Source: Acanthococcus lagerstroemiae
Lineage: Eukaryota; Arthropoda; Insecta; Hemiptera; Eriococcidae
DNA length: 64,000 nt
Assembly: GCA_031841125.1 (NCBI GenBank)
Contig: CM063109.1
Location: 782,321-846,320, forward strand
Direction of reading: 5' to 3'
Below, one piece after another: positions 23,036-34,497 of this stretch. The position numbers and the translations under genes were made by a program. The notes under the pieces are model-generated. The model had not been told where the DNA came from, did not search any database, and worked only from the letters and a program-made list of their open reading frames with translations. Numbering within the stretch: the stretch's first letter is position 1; each line of letters opens with the position of its first letter.

Positions 23036-23976
23036 GGACCGGGTGTCGGTCATGAAGAAGATACAGACCGAGTGGTCGTGACAGAGGGCCGACAAGCAAA
23101 GCTCGGTCCACACTGGCCCCAACAACTCTGTACCGTCCTATAGCTGCTGCAGCTGCTGTGGACCCTCGGCAGGGCTCACCCCACCTTCACCACCTTCCCG
23201 CGTTGCCACACATACCAAGATGAGGAGAGGAGGGGTGAAGGAAGGAAGCGCGTCCGTCTGTGATGCATTCGAATTCCAGGTTAACGTTGGGTGAGCGTTG
23301 CCTCGGTTGATAGGGTGTCCCATAGTGACCTGGACAGGTCAGCGCGAATCCGAAGCGGAGAGGCGAAATTGGGGTTCGAACCAGCCTCAATGCGTCCCTC
23401 CGGCCACCGGTGCGACACTCGAAAGTGTAGTTTCCGGTTCCTGGGGTGCGATGTCTGAAGAGGCACTTTGGTATGCATGCATCGCAACACGCTCCACCGA
23501 GTGATAATAGGTTCTGTTAACGGTTGCTATATGATTTACAAACTCGCAGATAAACTGTTGAGCAGATTTTTAGCTATATTCTCGCTCGAATTTGTTGAAG
23601 TTATAGTACGAGCGTCTCGGCGCTCATTTGGAAGTTGGCATCGTTCGCGGAGTACATGGCGAGCTGAACAGCTACATCTCTCCCTCGAGTAGCGTTCAAT
23701 TAGGGGCGTAAGATCTCGCAATTTTTTCTCTCCTTTTCCTTGGGGTTGTTTCCCCGCTTCGTCAGCCCTACTTGTTTACCCTACAAGTAATGTAATACCG
23801 TCGTCGGAAAATCCGAGAGGTCCGATGACGAAGATTTCTGGTTTCTGGAAAGCAACGATTGCGTTGCCGTGGTTCACGCAGCGGATCGTGGTGCGGATGC
23901 AGGAGCGCAAAATGAAGTCGAACTCCATTGACATTCGTTATTATTTACCATCTGAATTTGCCCTATTAGCGTAAAT

Positions 23977-24209
23977 GAGGAGCTCAGAATCAAAACTCAC
24001 ATTTGCCATTTCACTTCAAGGGCGCAAATAGGCAAAATACTGTACACAGGTGCAGGAATATCTTTGCTGCGCCTGTGAACGTGGAGCATGTTATACATAT
24101 CGCACATTCACAGGCGCAGCAAAGGTATTCCTGCACCCGTGTATAGTATTTTGCCTATTTGCGTCCTTGAAGTGAAATGACAAATGTGAGTTTTGATTCT
24201 AAGTTTCTC
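23977..24209. mobile_element. Foldback element, arms about 100 bp
   Basis: The left arm (23977-24079) and right arm (24108-24209) are complementary with about 10 scattered differences. Shared blocks are AGAATCAAAACTCACATTTG, CATTTCACTTCAAGG, GCAAATAGGCAAAATACT and CTTTGCTGCGCCTGTGAA. The centre of about 28 bp is unpaired. AAAT flanks both ends and may be the target duplication. Non-coding. Confidence 0.85.
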
Positions 24210-24363
24210 AAATGTTGAAAGGTAAATACGAAGTTCGAACAGAGCGCAACATGGCGATTTTCTTTCTTCTTCTGGTGGGTGGGGGTCAGAAGCGCAAATA
24301 GGGCTCAGAACTAAGGGGGCTTAAGCCTCCTTATTACGATGCAACCACCCCCCTCCACGCACG

Positions 24364-24381
24364 CACACACACACACACACA
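24364..24381. repeat. (CA)n microsatellite
   Basis: About 9 CA units following a C-rich tract. Confidence 0.9.
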
Positions 24382-24741
24382 TTATTTTCTTTAGTAATTT
24401 TTCAGTGTTACAAGGGCTAAGCCCCAAGCCCCCCTTCCCCGCAACTATCTGCGCCTATGGTGGGGATAGAAATTCGAATTCAGTAATTGTAATACGTTGT
24501 AATATTACCCCGTGCTTATTTATTTCGTTGGTACTCGGTCGGTTAGTCAGTTGGTAGATCGATCAAGCAAAGTTTGCCCAACAAACGGCCTACATTTGTG
24601 AACAGATACGAGCTAAGAGGAGCAATGCCTGCGAATTTTCCTGTAATCAAACCAATGGGCAGTGGGTTCATTGAACGAACGTGATCGTTGTGATTCGTGT
24701 GAAATTAGTGTTGTTTGTATCTGTTCTTGAACTTGTGTTAA

Positions 24742-25520
24742 GCGCCCCATAGACTATACGACGGCCGGCAGGTATTGGCTGGACAGCTCATCGAAATCGC
24801 CCACACACTTATCAGTGAACGAAAGGCCGACGACGTGAGGTCATGCGGACTGATAGTGTGTGGATGTCTGGGGTGCCTGTATAGTCTTGATCCTAGGACC
24901 ACCTGCCACACACTATCAGTTCGCCTGCCGGCGTGTGACCTGCGTTCGACGAATTGTATCTAGGACCGGACAGGCGTTGTGAGGCCATTTCACTAGTTGC
25001 ATTGTTGGAATTACTCTCGCCTGAAGCCTTTTTTACCGATGAACGGTCCAACCAAACCAAGTAGAGTATTAAAACTTTGCTCACTCATCCTCATGTAGTT
25101 CATTAATTCTTCATGGAGGGACAACCTCAGTTCGCATACCAACGACATGTGGGAGCTAATATCTCTTTCCTGCAGCCATTTCTTCATCCAAAGCCTTTTT
25201 TTTTTACTGGCTGTTGAGAGTCATCTTCAAGAACCGACAACAGAACCAACGCGCACCGTTTTCGACGAAGCATGGTGAGAAACTAGCGAGAGCGAGCAGC
25301 GGCCCGGCCGTCTCAGTTTTGGAACTGTCCAGCCTGCCAACTGAAAGTCTGCCTGCAGGCACTCATCGCACGGTGTGTGGCCCCTTCAGGCAAATATCCT
25401 CAGTACAGTACGTCTGCCTGCAGGTGGTTGCCGGATAGTGTATGTTGGCCTAGGATGGTGGCCCTACGGCCACCTGTTGAGGCAACAGCCTGCCGGCCCG
25501 TCGTATAGTGTATGGGGCGC
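24742..25520. mobile_element. TTAA-flanked TIR element, 779 bp
   Basis: It begins GCGCCCCATAGACTATACGA and ends with the inverse of GCGCCCCATACACTATACGA. TIRs extend through CGGCCGGCAGG, about 34 bp. Perfect TTAA lies on both sides (24738-24741, 25521-25524). Internally there is a second inverted pair (CTGATAGTGTGTGG near 24850, CCACACACTATCAG near 24907) and repeated CTGCCTGCAGG motifs at 25350-25425. No transposase is encoded. TTAA duplication is the hallmark of piggyBac and Kolobok superfamilies. Confidence 0.88.
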
Positions 25521-28500
25521 TTAAGTCACTCACTCGGTCTGTCTCCTGTCTGGTGGCCAGTCAATCTGTTTGTTTTTGTGAGCGGTAAAATAGCGCGATG
25601 CTTCGTATCTACTTAGTTTCAACGTGCGCATCGTTGGTGCGGGTGCGAAGAATAATTATGCTGGAAAAAGAGCTTTTGTCTCCCTTTTATCTCTGCCAAA
25701 GAGCCTATTGTATACCTAGATGGTGTATGTGGCTGATTTGATTTGTGTGCACCGTGTTTTCTTCGAGTGATGGCGGGATTTTGTTTTTCCACATTTTCAC
25801 GAACTGAACGTACATTGAATGAACATAAAATTTCCGGCCAGGCTGGTGATCGAAACATCCACCATAGTAGAGGGCTTTTCCGCAGCTGCAACCGTAAGGT
25901 ACCTGTAGTCGTAGTCGTGGTCGTAGTCGTAACTCGTAATCGAAGCCGTCTTATCATCTGCAGTTAGTCAGCACGATGGTACGCGCCACTCCGCACCTGT
26001 ACCGCCAAACAAACAGACGTCAGACGAACAGACGAACGTCATCGGAATCGATCGGATTACCCGAACCGGTAGCTTACGAAATGGAAACGGCGTTTCATCG
26101 GGGAAGGGGAAACTTGACAGTGCGGCTGCGGAAACAAGTTGCTCGCTCGTGAGTCTCGACAACGGAGAACGGAGAACCCAAACCCAAACCCAAACCTGAA
26201 CCCTGAACGCTGAACGCCAGAACGCCACATAGCCGAACATCGAAGCGAATACAGCACACGGCAAATGCGTTACTAATTAATATTGTCTTCGCGTTGTGGT
26301 TGTGCGTTGTGCTTGTTGTCTGTCGTCTCGTGCTCGTGCACTTTCGTAGCGTACCGCGTACAGCGTACGCGTAGTCGCGTACGTACAGTTTCAGTTTCAG
26401 TTTCAGTTTCAGTGATTCAGTCATTCAGTCGACTCCTCGACACTCGTCAGCTCGATGCTGAACTCGCGTGTGATTTATTGCCGATCCTAAATTCCGTTCT
26501 CGTATTTATTATCTGTTCGCATTCGCACGTCGCCGCGCCGCTATCCTTATTTTTGTCAATTTTTATTCGGTAATACTCCTATTATTTATCGTTTATTTTA
26601 TATCACACTGGACTACTCGCGTCCGAAAAAACTGTCGGTTTAAGTTGGTCGCTGCTATTTTCAACTTTTCCGTTTGTACATACTCGTACATACGTATTAC
26701 GTACGCATAAGTAGTGAAATCGATACTTATATTCAGGTTAGTACCTGCCTATATTATTATTTTTCGGCATAATTTTCTAAAAATATCCAATGCTTCGTAT
26801 AGTTTGAAGAATCGGGTCGTCGTCTTCTAGTTCCTACCCACTCATTTCCTGTAAGTACTCGTACCGATTATCGAGGTACAGTGATTTAATGATTTCCCCC
26901 AGTTCTAACCATTAATTGGAAAAAAAGAAGATTGAGAGAAAATATCTTGGCTGATCATCGTTTACCAGAATTATATGCTGGAATTTTTGGGAAAACGGAG
27001 ATCGAAGCGTCAATGCTTGTCGCATATCTTTCTGACCAGTTTTCTTCATCAGGTTGTAGTGGCTGATGGCCTGTCTTAATCCGTACATACATCGTTTTGC
27101 TGATTATTAACGTCCACGAAAATTTGGCGAGTTTTTCATATCGAAAACCAAATCTGAAATTTCGTTTGCTCCGTCGACTTTCCGAAAAATGTTGATGAAG
27201 AAACTTTCGAGACGACAAAACCGCAGGGCCGTATACACCCGGGGAGCCAGGGGTCTAACACCCCCCCCCCTCCGGTACGGCCGTGCGCTTCAAAATTTAG
27301 GAAAATGTGGATCTCAGAATCATTAGAAAATAAATTTAGTTTAGAATATCCCATATTTTTTAATAGAATTGAACTTTTTGAAGTCAAGATTCGAAAAAGT
27401 TATAAATTACCTTGTATCTCCTCGTTTTATAACGAAAGTCGAGGTCGACAGGTCGATATCAAGGTCACGGAACTGAAACAAACACCATACGAAAAAACTC
27501 GAGGGTTTCACCGTGCCTCGTGTGTTTCTTTCTACTCTCGCTCTCGGTTGTTTCTGATGTCGCACGAATCTACCTACCCACCTAGGCGTGGATCCGGTGG
27601 GGGATTCCCTCTCCCCAAAAACCAAAAAAGGAAAAATCTGTGGTGGAAGGAGGAAGAATCAGTGTGGGAGGGGAAATCTATGGGCGAGGGGGCAGCAAAA
27701 AACTCTGCGCGCTTTTCGTTCTGCCATTTCTCTCCCCAAATTGATCGTCTGGATCCGTGCATGCTACCTACTAAATTAATTTATTATGTTTATCGGAAAT
27801 CTAATCCGAAATAATCTTTGCCTGATGTACTTATTAGTATAACGAAATCCGTGCATATCCAACAGTAATTTAATCGATTGAGAAGTAGAATTGAGACATC
27901 CCGCTCTTTGGACATTCAGATGACCACGAATGAATGACGAATTTGATGTTGACGAGCATGATACCGGAAGAAATTTATCATCGTTGGTGGTCGGCTGCCA
28001 AAAATGTACCGTAAATTTCGATTTGTTAAACTTTTCCAAATAATATGCGGTTCATTATGCGAGGGGAAAAAAAAAAAAAAGCCAGCTTCCCAATAAGTAC
28101 CTACTGTACTCGTATTTATGTCCGTCGAAACATTTTAATGATCTAGGACGATAATTTTGTTTGTTGAATTTCTTATCCCGCGATAGTTAATATGTGTAGC
28201 GTAAAAAAGTGGCGAAACGTAAGTCCCTTTCACACCGGAACATCCGAAGAATTGTTTTTTAAATAACGTATATTGGCGGCAAGTTAGGTAACAGAACCAA
28301 TAATTACTATAATACTACAGAACTGACTAAGGACGGTTCACAGTAGAAGCGGCGCCGCCTGTACTAAGTATGAAAATACGAACTAACTAAACGAACAAGG
28401 AATAAATTAAGCTGGCAAATCGGCGCAATGACGCCTACGGAGCCGACGCAGAGTTTCCGAATTGTCTAGTAACTCCAGTGCAAGGACGTTCGGGTGATGG

Positions 28501-28635
28501 TGGAGGCGGCGTAATTGAAAAAAATTTTCAGCTTGATATATCAAGTTCGCTGTGTAACGTTTTCGGGGCCGTTTCTCAGATTGTAGATGGGAGAAGTCTC
28601 CCTTCTGAAACGTTTGACAGTTTTCTTTAGTTGGA
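25521..28635. other. Mostly unassigned; includes a CpG-rich candidate promoter
   Basis: 25900-26560 is CpG-rich with three hexamer-like tandem repeats: GTAGTC at 25903-25940, CCAAAC at 26173-26195 and CAGTTT at 26386-26413. None of the short frames across these repeats is credible. A C-run of 10 lies at 27261-27270 and a poly-A run at about 28067-28080. Confidence 0.35.
26386..26430 (+). promoter_or_regulatory. Cluster of TCAGT initiator-like motifs
   Basis: TCAGT occurs at 26391, 26397, 26403, 26409, 26417 and 26425, partly because of a CAGTTT tandem. TCAGT is the arthropod Inr consensus core. A strong 5' splice signal, CCT/GTAAGTA, lies downstream at 26851. Together these could mark a promoter and non-coding first exon for the gene whose coding exon starts at 37279. 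This is inference only; the motif cluster may simply be a microsatellite. Confidence 0.25.
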
Positions 28636-28803
28636 ATGAGTGGCGTAACCAGACTTGGTATGAGGGGGGGGGGGGATTGGTTTCACTTTTACAGCATTAC
28701 ATGTGTAATACTTATTGTTACCAGAATAAATTTTAATTTTTTCACATTTTCGGCTGATGCCAGGGGGTGGGGGTCAGCCCCCCTGTTGGCTGCGCCCCTG
28801 GTT
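28636..28803. repeat. Dispersed repeat with G-run
   Basis: TGAGTGGCGTAACCAGA and a 12-G run (28664-28675) open the segment. It closes with GGTCAGCCCCCCTGTTGGC and TGCGCCCCTGG. Ends of the form CCAGGGGCGCAGCCA are common in invertebrate transposon remnants. Non-coding. Confidence 0.45.
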
Positions 28804-31489
28804 GCAATATTAGTGGCGTTCGAAAAATTCGAGGTCTCTCAAGTGGTGCCTGTTCTTAAAACAAATCAGTTAGAAAAAAAAAGTATTCTGTTTCCTACTA
28901 TTAGAAGAAAGAATGGAAGGAAAAAATTGGGTAGGGGTCGGCATAGATTCCAGTGTATGTTCAAACAGATAATCAAGGATGTCAAATGTAAGAGTTATTT
29001 GGAAATGAAAGAACTCACACAAGATAGGGAGAAATGAAGAACTGCATCAAACTGGTCGTAAGACTGGTAAGTGGTAACTCTATCATTATCTCAGTCTGTT
29101 TTCAAATATTTTCGCATAGCCGGAGCTTTTTTTAAGTTCTTAAAACGGATTAAAATAAAATTCACTATGCCGCTGCTCCTGTTAATATTGCCATTTCACT
29201 GCGAATTTACTTGCGATAAATATTCTGCAGAAATTGTGATTCTCCCTGTAAGCGTTACAGAACTTGTAACGTAATTCACCGTAGTTTCAACCCTCTGGGA
29301 TCATATCTTCCGTTTTATTCCGTCATATTTAGAGCTCGCATTCCTTGGAAATTGTCAATTTTGTTCTAATTGGGGCAGATGAGATCTGATCAAAGATGAG
29401 TACGTTTCAGACATCAAGGACCCCCAGAAAAAAAATTTATTTTTCCAAAAATTTCCAAAAATGAAATAAATGCCAAAAATAGAGTAAATTTCCAAAAACT
29501 GAATAAAATGTCATAAAAACGTTAAAATTTGAATATTTCGCGATAAAGCGTATGTATAGAATTGTAGACCAATTCTTTAGGTGTTTTCATTTTCTAACCT
29601 GTACAATGAGCAATATTGAACGAAGACGAAAGTGAATAATCGAAATATACGCTAGGCCTAGCTGTGCACGTGTTTCTGCATGATCGGTTGTGTTAAGGGC
29701 GAGGCGTACCTAGATATGCAAGTCATATGTGCGACATTCGAAAATCATTCAGTCGTTCTTATATGTGCTACATAACGCCTGCTGTTTATTTATCGACTAC
29801 GTTTTAATACTCAAAATCATTAAAATTTCCAATTTTTTTCTTCTTTTTCTTTTTTTTTTTTTTTGCCAAAAGTGCCTAATTTCTCAACCTCAGTTCCAAA
29901 AACCTCCCTCCACAATGCCAAAAAAAACTAGCTCTAGTCATATTGTTAGTGATCGACTGGTGCTGCTAATTGAATGAGATATAGAAACTAAGGGAACTTA
30001 TCTGAATCGCGATGTGCCTAAAATTTTCATGTACTAGCGTGACTGCTGTCAATAATTTTCCCGCGAAAAACGCGTTGTCCTCTATTCTGAAGCTCTTCGG
30101 TGCCACCGCATCGCCAAGTAGAAAATAAAACAGGAGTTTGGTCTATTCAGGGACGCTCTGAGCGCTTGAATCCTCTCCCCTTTTCCACCCACAAAATTAT
30201 CATTTCGCCATAGTGCCGTCGGTCGGGATACTAGACCATTGATAGGCAAATAGAAAAACTTTTTGTTTAGCGGTTTCAAAAAGTTTGCGATTGAAAAAAA
30301 TTAATCCTAATGCGTCTGTCCTCCCCCTTCCTCCCTCTCCCAAGAAAGCTTTAGTTTCTGTGTTCGAGCATACCACCCGCAGAGACAGAATAGGTATGGA
30401 AATAATTCGAGGAATTTTCTGAGACATGTCCCGGATTCTACCAACGTATCCTGCGCCGACGCGAGCAGTTTTCTTCTGATGGTATGGGGCGAGGGAACGT
30501 AAACTGTAACCATATCGAGTAAGATTTTTTTTTAAACTTACAAAAATGACGGCTGATGTACGTCGCATCGCGCCTTCTAGAATAATCGGTGCTTTGAACT
30601 ACTTGTTTTGCAGATTAGACAAGAACACATACCTTTGTACGGGTCAAGACACAAGCTAGCTTGGAGAAAGGAGTCGGGAGGGTGGTTACTGGGCCCTCGA
30701 TCTAACGGGAATGAAGATACTCAGGTAGTTTCGATTTACCATCCTCAAGAGCATACAGCGTATCATAGGAAAGAAGTTCCATAATCACAGAAAACAAATA
30801 TGACCCTCTGATAAAAGCGCGGTGTGGTATGGCGACGGCCGAAAACCCTAAAAAGAAAACTAAGAAAACAGCGAGAAAATATCGAAAAAGGAAAAACATT
30901 GCGAAGTTTGTTCGGATGCCCGCGAAATACTGTACGGAACTCGTAGAAGAAGGAAGATCTAATTTTGAGTGCGATCACGCGGCTCTTGGGTTTTCCGATT
31001 TGAAAGATCGCGGGTAGATCTCGACATACGAGTATGTGGTATAAGTTTCGCGAAAAATAAAACTAAACTTTTTCACGTAGTTAGATGAGAAGAAAAATGA
31101 TAATATCAGGAGTTGAGTGAAACAAATTTCTGTAGTTCATCATCATTTACTTGTTATTTAATGACGCCTGACATCTAGGTCTTTAGCGTCCAGTCGTATT
31201 ACAAAACAAAATGTGTTATTACCAGTATACAAATAATGTGAATACCGATTCTAGAAGGAAGTATGCATCTGTAAGAGATTATGTGATAACTTAAGTGATT
31301 ATATAATGTATAAATAAGTTCATGTAAGTTGATGGAATACGTTACGATAAGGAAAAATCATACTGGGCCAACTAGCAGGAAATTTAAATTAGAATTTGCG
31401 AAAAGTTGCGCGAGTGGACACCGGTAGACGAGGAAATGATTCCTCGGAAGGCTTCTTCAGATTCTGCGCAGGTTGCTTAGCTTAGCAGG
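28804..31489. other. Unassigned stretch
   Basis: About 29430-29520 has loose repeats of TTTCCAAAAA and ATGCCAAAAA. A 62-codon plus-strand ATG frame (30829-31017) with a very basic N-terminal third has no recognisable family and no splice context. 31138-31190 shares a block with 47047-47100 (TTGTTATTTAA, CGACATC, AGGTCTTTA), a further dispersed repeat. Confidence 0.35.
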
Positions 31490-31835
31490 TTACCTATATG
31501 TATAACTAGCTGACCCGCTTCGTCGGTCATCTAGACCGTGGGTTAAAGTGAGTTGGTTATTGTGATTCAGATTGGGGGGGGGGGTCCTGCGTAATCCCAT
31601 TCTAATTTCTTGATCTCCCAATTTCCCTCTTTCATACTCGTCTCCTCTCTTATGTTTTTGGTTTTTCACTCTGTCTTTTATTCTTAATATACTTCGTCCC
31701 ATCCTTCTCACTGTGGTTGTTAGCCGTTCAATTAGCCTCTTCGTTAGAGTTCACGTTTGTGCTCCATATGTGAGAACTGGTTGAGTGCATTTTTCCAACA
31801 TTTTAGTCTTTGCTTCAATCTTCATTTCACCTTTA
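31490..31835 (-). pseudogene. LINE reverse transcriptase thumb relic
   Basis: On the minus strand the frame reads KMLEKCTQPVLTYGAQT, a stop, TLTKRLIERLTTTVRRMG, RSILRIKDRVKNQ and KHKRG. This matches the conserved thumb region after the RT palm of many insect LINEs (pattern LPVLTYGxETWTLTK...AMERSMLGI...RNxxIR). Trp of the ETWTL motif is replaced by the stop. The end (31490-31520, GCTGACCCGCTTCG) is a common tail of insect repeats. Catalytic motifs are absent, so this is a remnant only. Confidence 0.7.
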
Positions 31836-31837
31836 TA

Positions 31838-31980
31838 ATTTCTGAAGGGAGACAGTTACCGCGGCCAAATTTTAACATAGTGTGAAGAAGTTCAATGTAA
31901 AATAATTCCAAAAAGTTCCAGTTGAAAATAAAGTTAAGGAGCCCACAGAAGGGGAGGGAGGGAATTTCGTAGCCTCCTCA
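31838..31980 (-). repeat. Helitron-like repeat fragment
   Basis: GACAGTTACCGCGGCCAAAT, TTTTAACATAGTGTGAAGAA and CCAAAAAGTTCCAGTTGAAA match the interior of the repeat at 33300-33400, same orientation. It is an extra partial copy abutting the LINE thumb relic. Confidence 0.6.
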
Positions 31981-32082
31981 AGGCGTGGAAACACGCGAAT
32001 ACATGTCAGAATGTAACCGCACAGAGATCTCCTCTTCCCGTTACTGCAAATTGCTTTCCCATCTTCCGTCGCCGTCGTCCAT

Positions 32083-33588
32083 TCAACGATTTGTAATCCA
32101 CATCCGTGCTCTTTTCCTGCCTGAAAACTTGCAGTTTTCCTCCCTCTACCCTTTCCGCACGGCCGGCATTGGCTGCTTATGCGGCTGATAAGCGGGTGAT
32201 CACTTCACTTCTCCTTCTTTTTTAATGTCTTATGGACTTCAGTTTTTGCTCACGCTCTCCAGCTGCGGATTTTGTAGCAAAACTTCTGTAGGCAGTCAAC
32301 GAAATGTCCCCCCTCATCCCTCCACCCCATATCCTCCTAATGAGTTCCAGGTCAAAAATTGATAATTATTTCCCAGTTGTGTTTCTTGCAATTTCTACAA
32401 TATTTTCCTTTTCCCGCTGTTTTTGTACAAAAACCCGCCGCCTCTTGAAATCTGCCGCCCTAGCCACTTGCCTAATATGCCTATTGGGAAATCCATCGCT
32501 GGAGCTAATACTACATAATAAAGAAGTTGCGTTGGTAGGTATTTACATATTTTGGAGGGAGGGGGTTCGGACCCCACACTCTCCCCGGTATCCGCATCTA
32601 TCTTCAGCTCTTATGATTCACCCGCCAATCTCGAACAAACACACACGCACCCACCCACTAATTGACTAACACTTTTATACATATTATAGAGAAGAGAGAT
32701 TTTGATCATGAGATCCTACACATTTCTATACGAGCAGTTTTAACTTACTAATAGTTGCTGTGAGAAAAAAAACATAGAAGAATAGGCGCATTTACCTATT
32801 ATACTTCGGTACTAAGATGAATGTCCTTTGTTGTTTCTGTCCCTAACCTTTCTCTATGTGTATGTTCGTGAGCGCGTCTCTGTGTGCGTGTGTCGATAGA
32901 AGAATCGCCGTGTAGCCGCTAGCCGGTTCTTGACTCGGAAAAGGTTCCTTGAGAAACGCTACTGAAATTTACAACTGCAAATAACTTCAACTCTTATTGC
33001 GTTCAGATTAAGGGCCCTCATCTATTTGCAGTTTACTGCTTCATATTTGTGTTATTCAGAGGAAAATGTTGGTGTTTTCAAAAATTCAGTCGGATAATTA
33101 GAAGGAATGCTAAAGATAGTTTTCAAAAACTGAAATTTTAGGGCTTTCGGAGGTGATACGTGGTTTAAAATGGGCTGTGTGGTACAAAAATGGGCACAAA
33201 CAATATCCAAATATTATGGTTGTTTTAAATTAGATGTACGTGCAATAATGAAGCATTTTAAGCTCGTTTTGGAAATTTCAGATTTTCAACCCCCCAATAA
33301 TTTCTGAAGGAAGACAGTTACGGTCACCAAATTTTAACAGAATGTGAAGAAGGTCGATGTAAAACGATTCTAAAAAGTTCAAGTTGAAAACAAAATTTGG
33401 GGGCAGGGGGGACAAAATTTTGTGGCCCCCTCCTAATTAGGGTACCAAAATTTTTTATAGCCTAAAACCAATTCCGGGCTCATAGGAACACATCCAGAAA
33501 GTACGAACCCCCCAGCTCTTATGGTTCGGCCGCTAACCTCGAACAAACCAACCAACAAACAGACATACATTCATTTTTATATAGAAGA
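32083..33588 (-). mobile_element. Helitron-like repeat, copy 1
   Basis: Minus-strand reading starts A/TCTTCTATATAAAAATGAATG at 33588, the TC-beginning, A-preceded head typical of insect Helitrons. It stays collinear over about 1.5 kb with 59935-61480, including GAGCTGGGGGGTTCGTACTT, TACCACACAGCCCATTTT and CACAAATATGAAGCAGTAA. A second related head occurs at about 32697 (minus) with ATGTATAAAAGTGTTAG, TTTGTTCG and GGCGGGTGAATCATAAGAGC. No Rep/helicase is encoded. The 3' CTRR end is not identified, so the class is tentative; the repeat itself is certain. Confidence 0.7.
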
Positions 33589-34497
33589 TATATTTAATAC
33601 GGAAGTATCTCACCATTGAAACTTATGTATGGAGAGCTTGTGTTAAATTTTATGTGCGGGAATATCGTTCGAAAATGAACTGACCTCATCTACTCATGTT
33701 CGAACCGAAACTGTGAAAGTATGGGCCCGATTAGTATGTTCAAAATTCTGAAAGTTTCTGGAGAAAGACAATATTAACTTGTTTTTATGTTGTCCATACT
33801 GAGAAATGAATTGAATGGTGAGTGTCCTATCTATTCGGAATTTATCTGTATCTGTCTGTCAGTTCATGCCAGGGGCCGTACTATGAGTTTGATTGTAAAC
33901 AGAGGTGTACCGAAGGATACTTGTCAGATGGGAAAGGGAAACTCAAAATGCCAGAAAGCCGCCAGTAAGAAAATCTTGATGTTTTTTCGGTCATTTGAAT
34001 GAGAAAAACAGGTAAAAACTTTTCAGCATGTCTCCAATTATGTAGCTGCTAGCTGGGGACCACTGATTTTTCAACAGTAGCTAACTGTCAAACCTCTTAT
34101 GTTATTTTTACATGTAGATTCGGTCTGCAGACAATCCGAATAATGATTACCAACAGGGATTATTCGAGGGTCAACGAAACTCGGCTGTTGTTTACCCCGA
34201 CAGTTATTTTCCTCTGACGTCATGAGAGATAGATAGTGTATTTAAGATAGGGTAATTATATTTAGCCCGCCAGAGTAGGTGTTTCAAACAACCGAAAGTT
34301 TTTTCGTTAAAACAAAGCATCTGAACGACAACATTGATACAAAAGCACGACAAACATTACCCTTCAATTCAATTAATGTAGCCCGGAATAAAAGCTTGTT
34401 TTTGCACGCCTAAAAATGATAAGGCTCGATAACAACTGAACATTCCGTATAGCAGGACAGAATTAGTAATCGAACGTTTTTTTCCCCCACTGAAAAT
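33589..34497. other. Unassigned stretch before the MULE relic
   Basis: No gene supported. GTATTTAAGATAGGGTAATTA (34238-34258) is a TATA-like string about 240 bp ahead of the MULE frame and may belong to that element. I could not identify MULE TIRs. Confidence 0.3.

Larger units (their letters stand above)
21590..23505 (+). mobile_element. R1-clade LINE relic (RT to 3' UTR), MITE-interrupted
   Basis: In order it holds a fragment of the RT N-terminus, RT motif SVPQGSVLG, a MITE insertion, the RT catalytic block with YADD, the thumb, a C-terminal zinc knuckle and a 3' UTR shared with 15655-15995 and 52640-52913. Everything before the RT is missing and part of the RT palm is deleted. Several stops and frameshifts make it inactive. 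The 3' end is near TCCACCGAGTG at about 23500. Confidence 0.88.

Noticed and set aside
26173..26200. AACCCAAACCCAAACCC tract as a telomere-like repeat
   Set aside because: Insect telomeres are TTAGG-type. The tract is only three units and degenerates at once.
25619..26573. Several overlapping frames with poly-Thr, poly-Val or KLKLK repeats
   Set aside because: They are translations of hexamer tandem repeats in different frames, with no domain or splice support.
30829..31017. ATG frame of 62 codons with a lysine-rich start
   Set aside because: Short, no recognisable family, no clear promoter or polyadenylation context. It could be real, but nothing supports it beyond the open frame.
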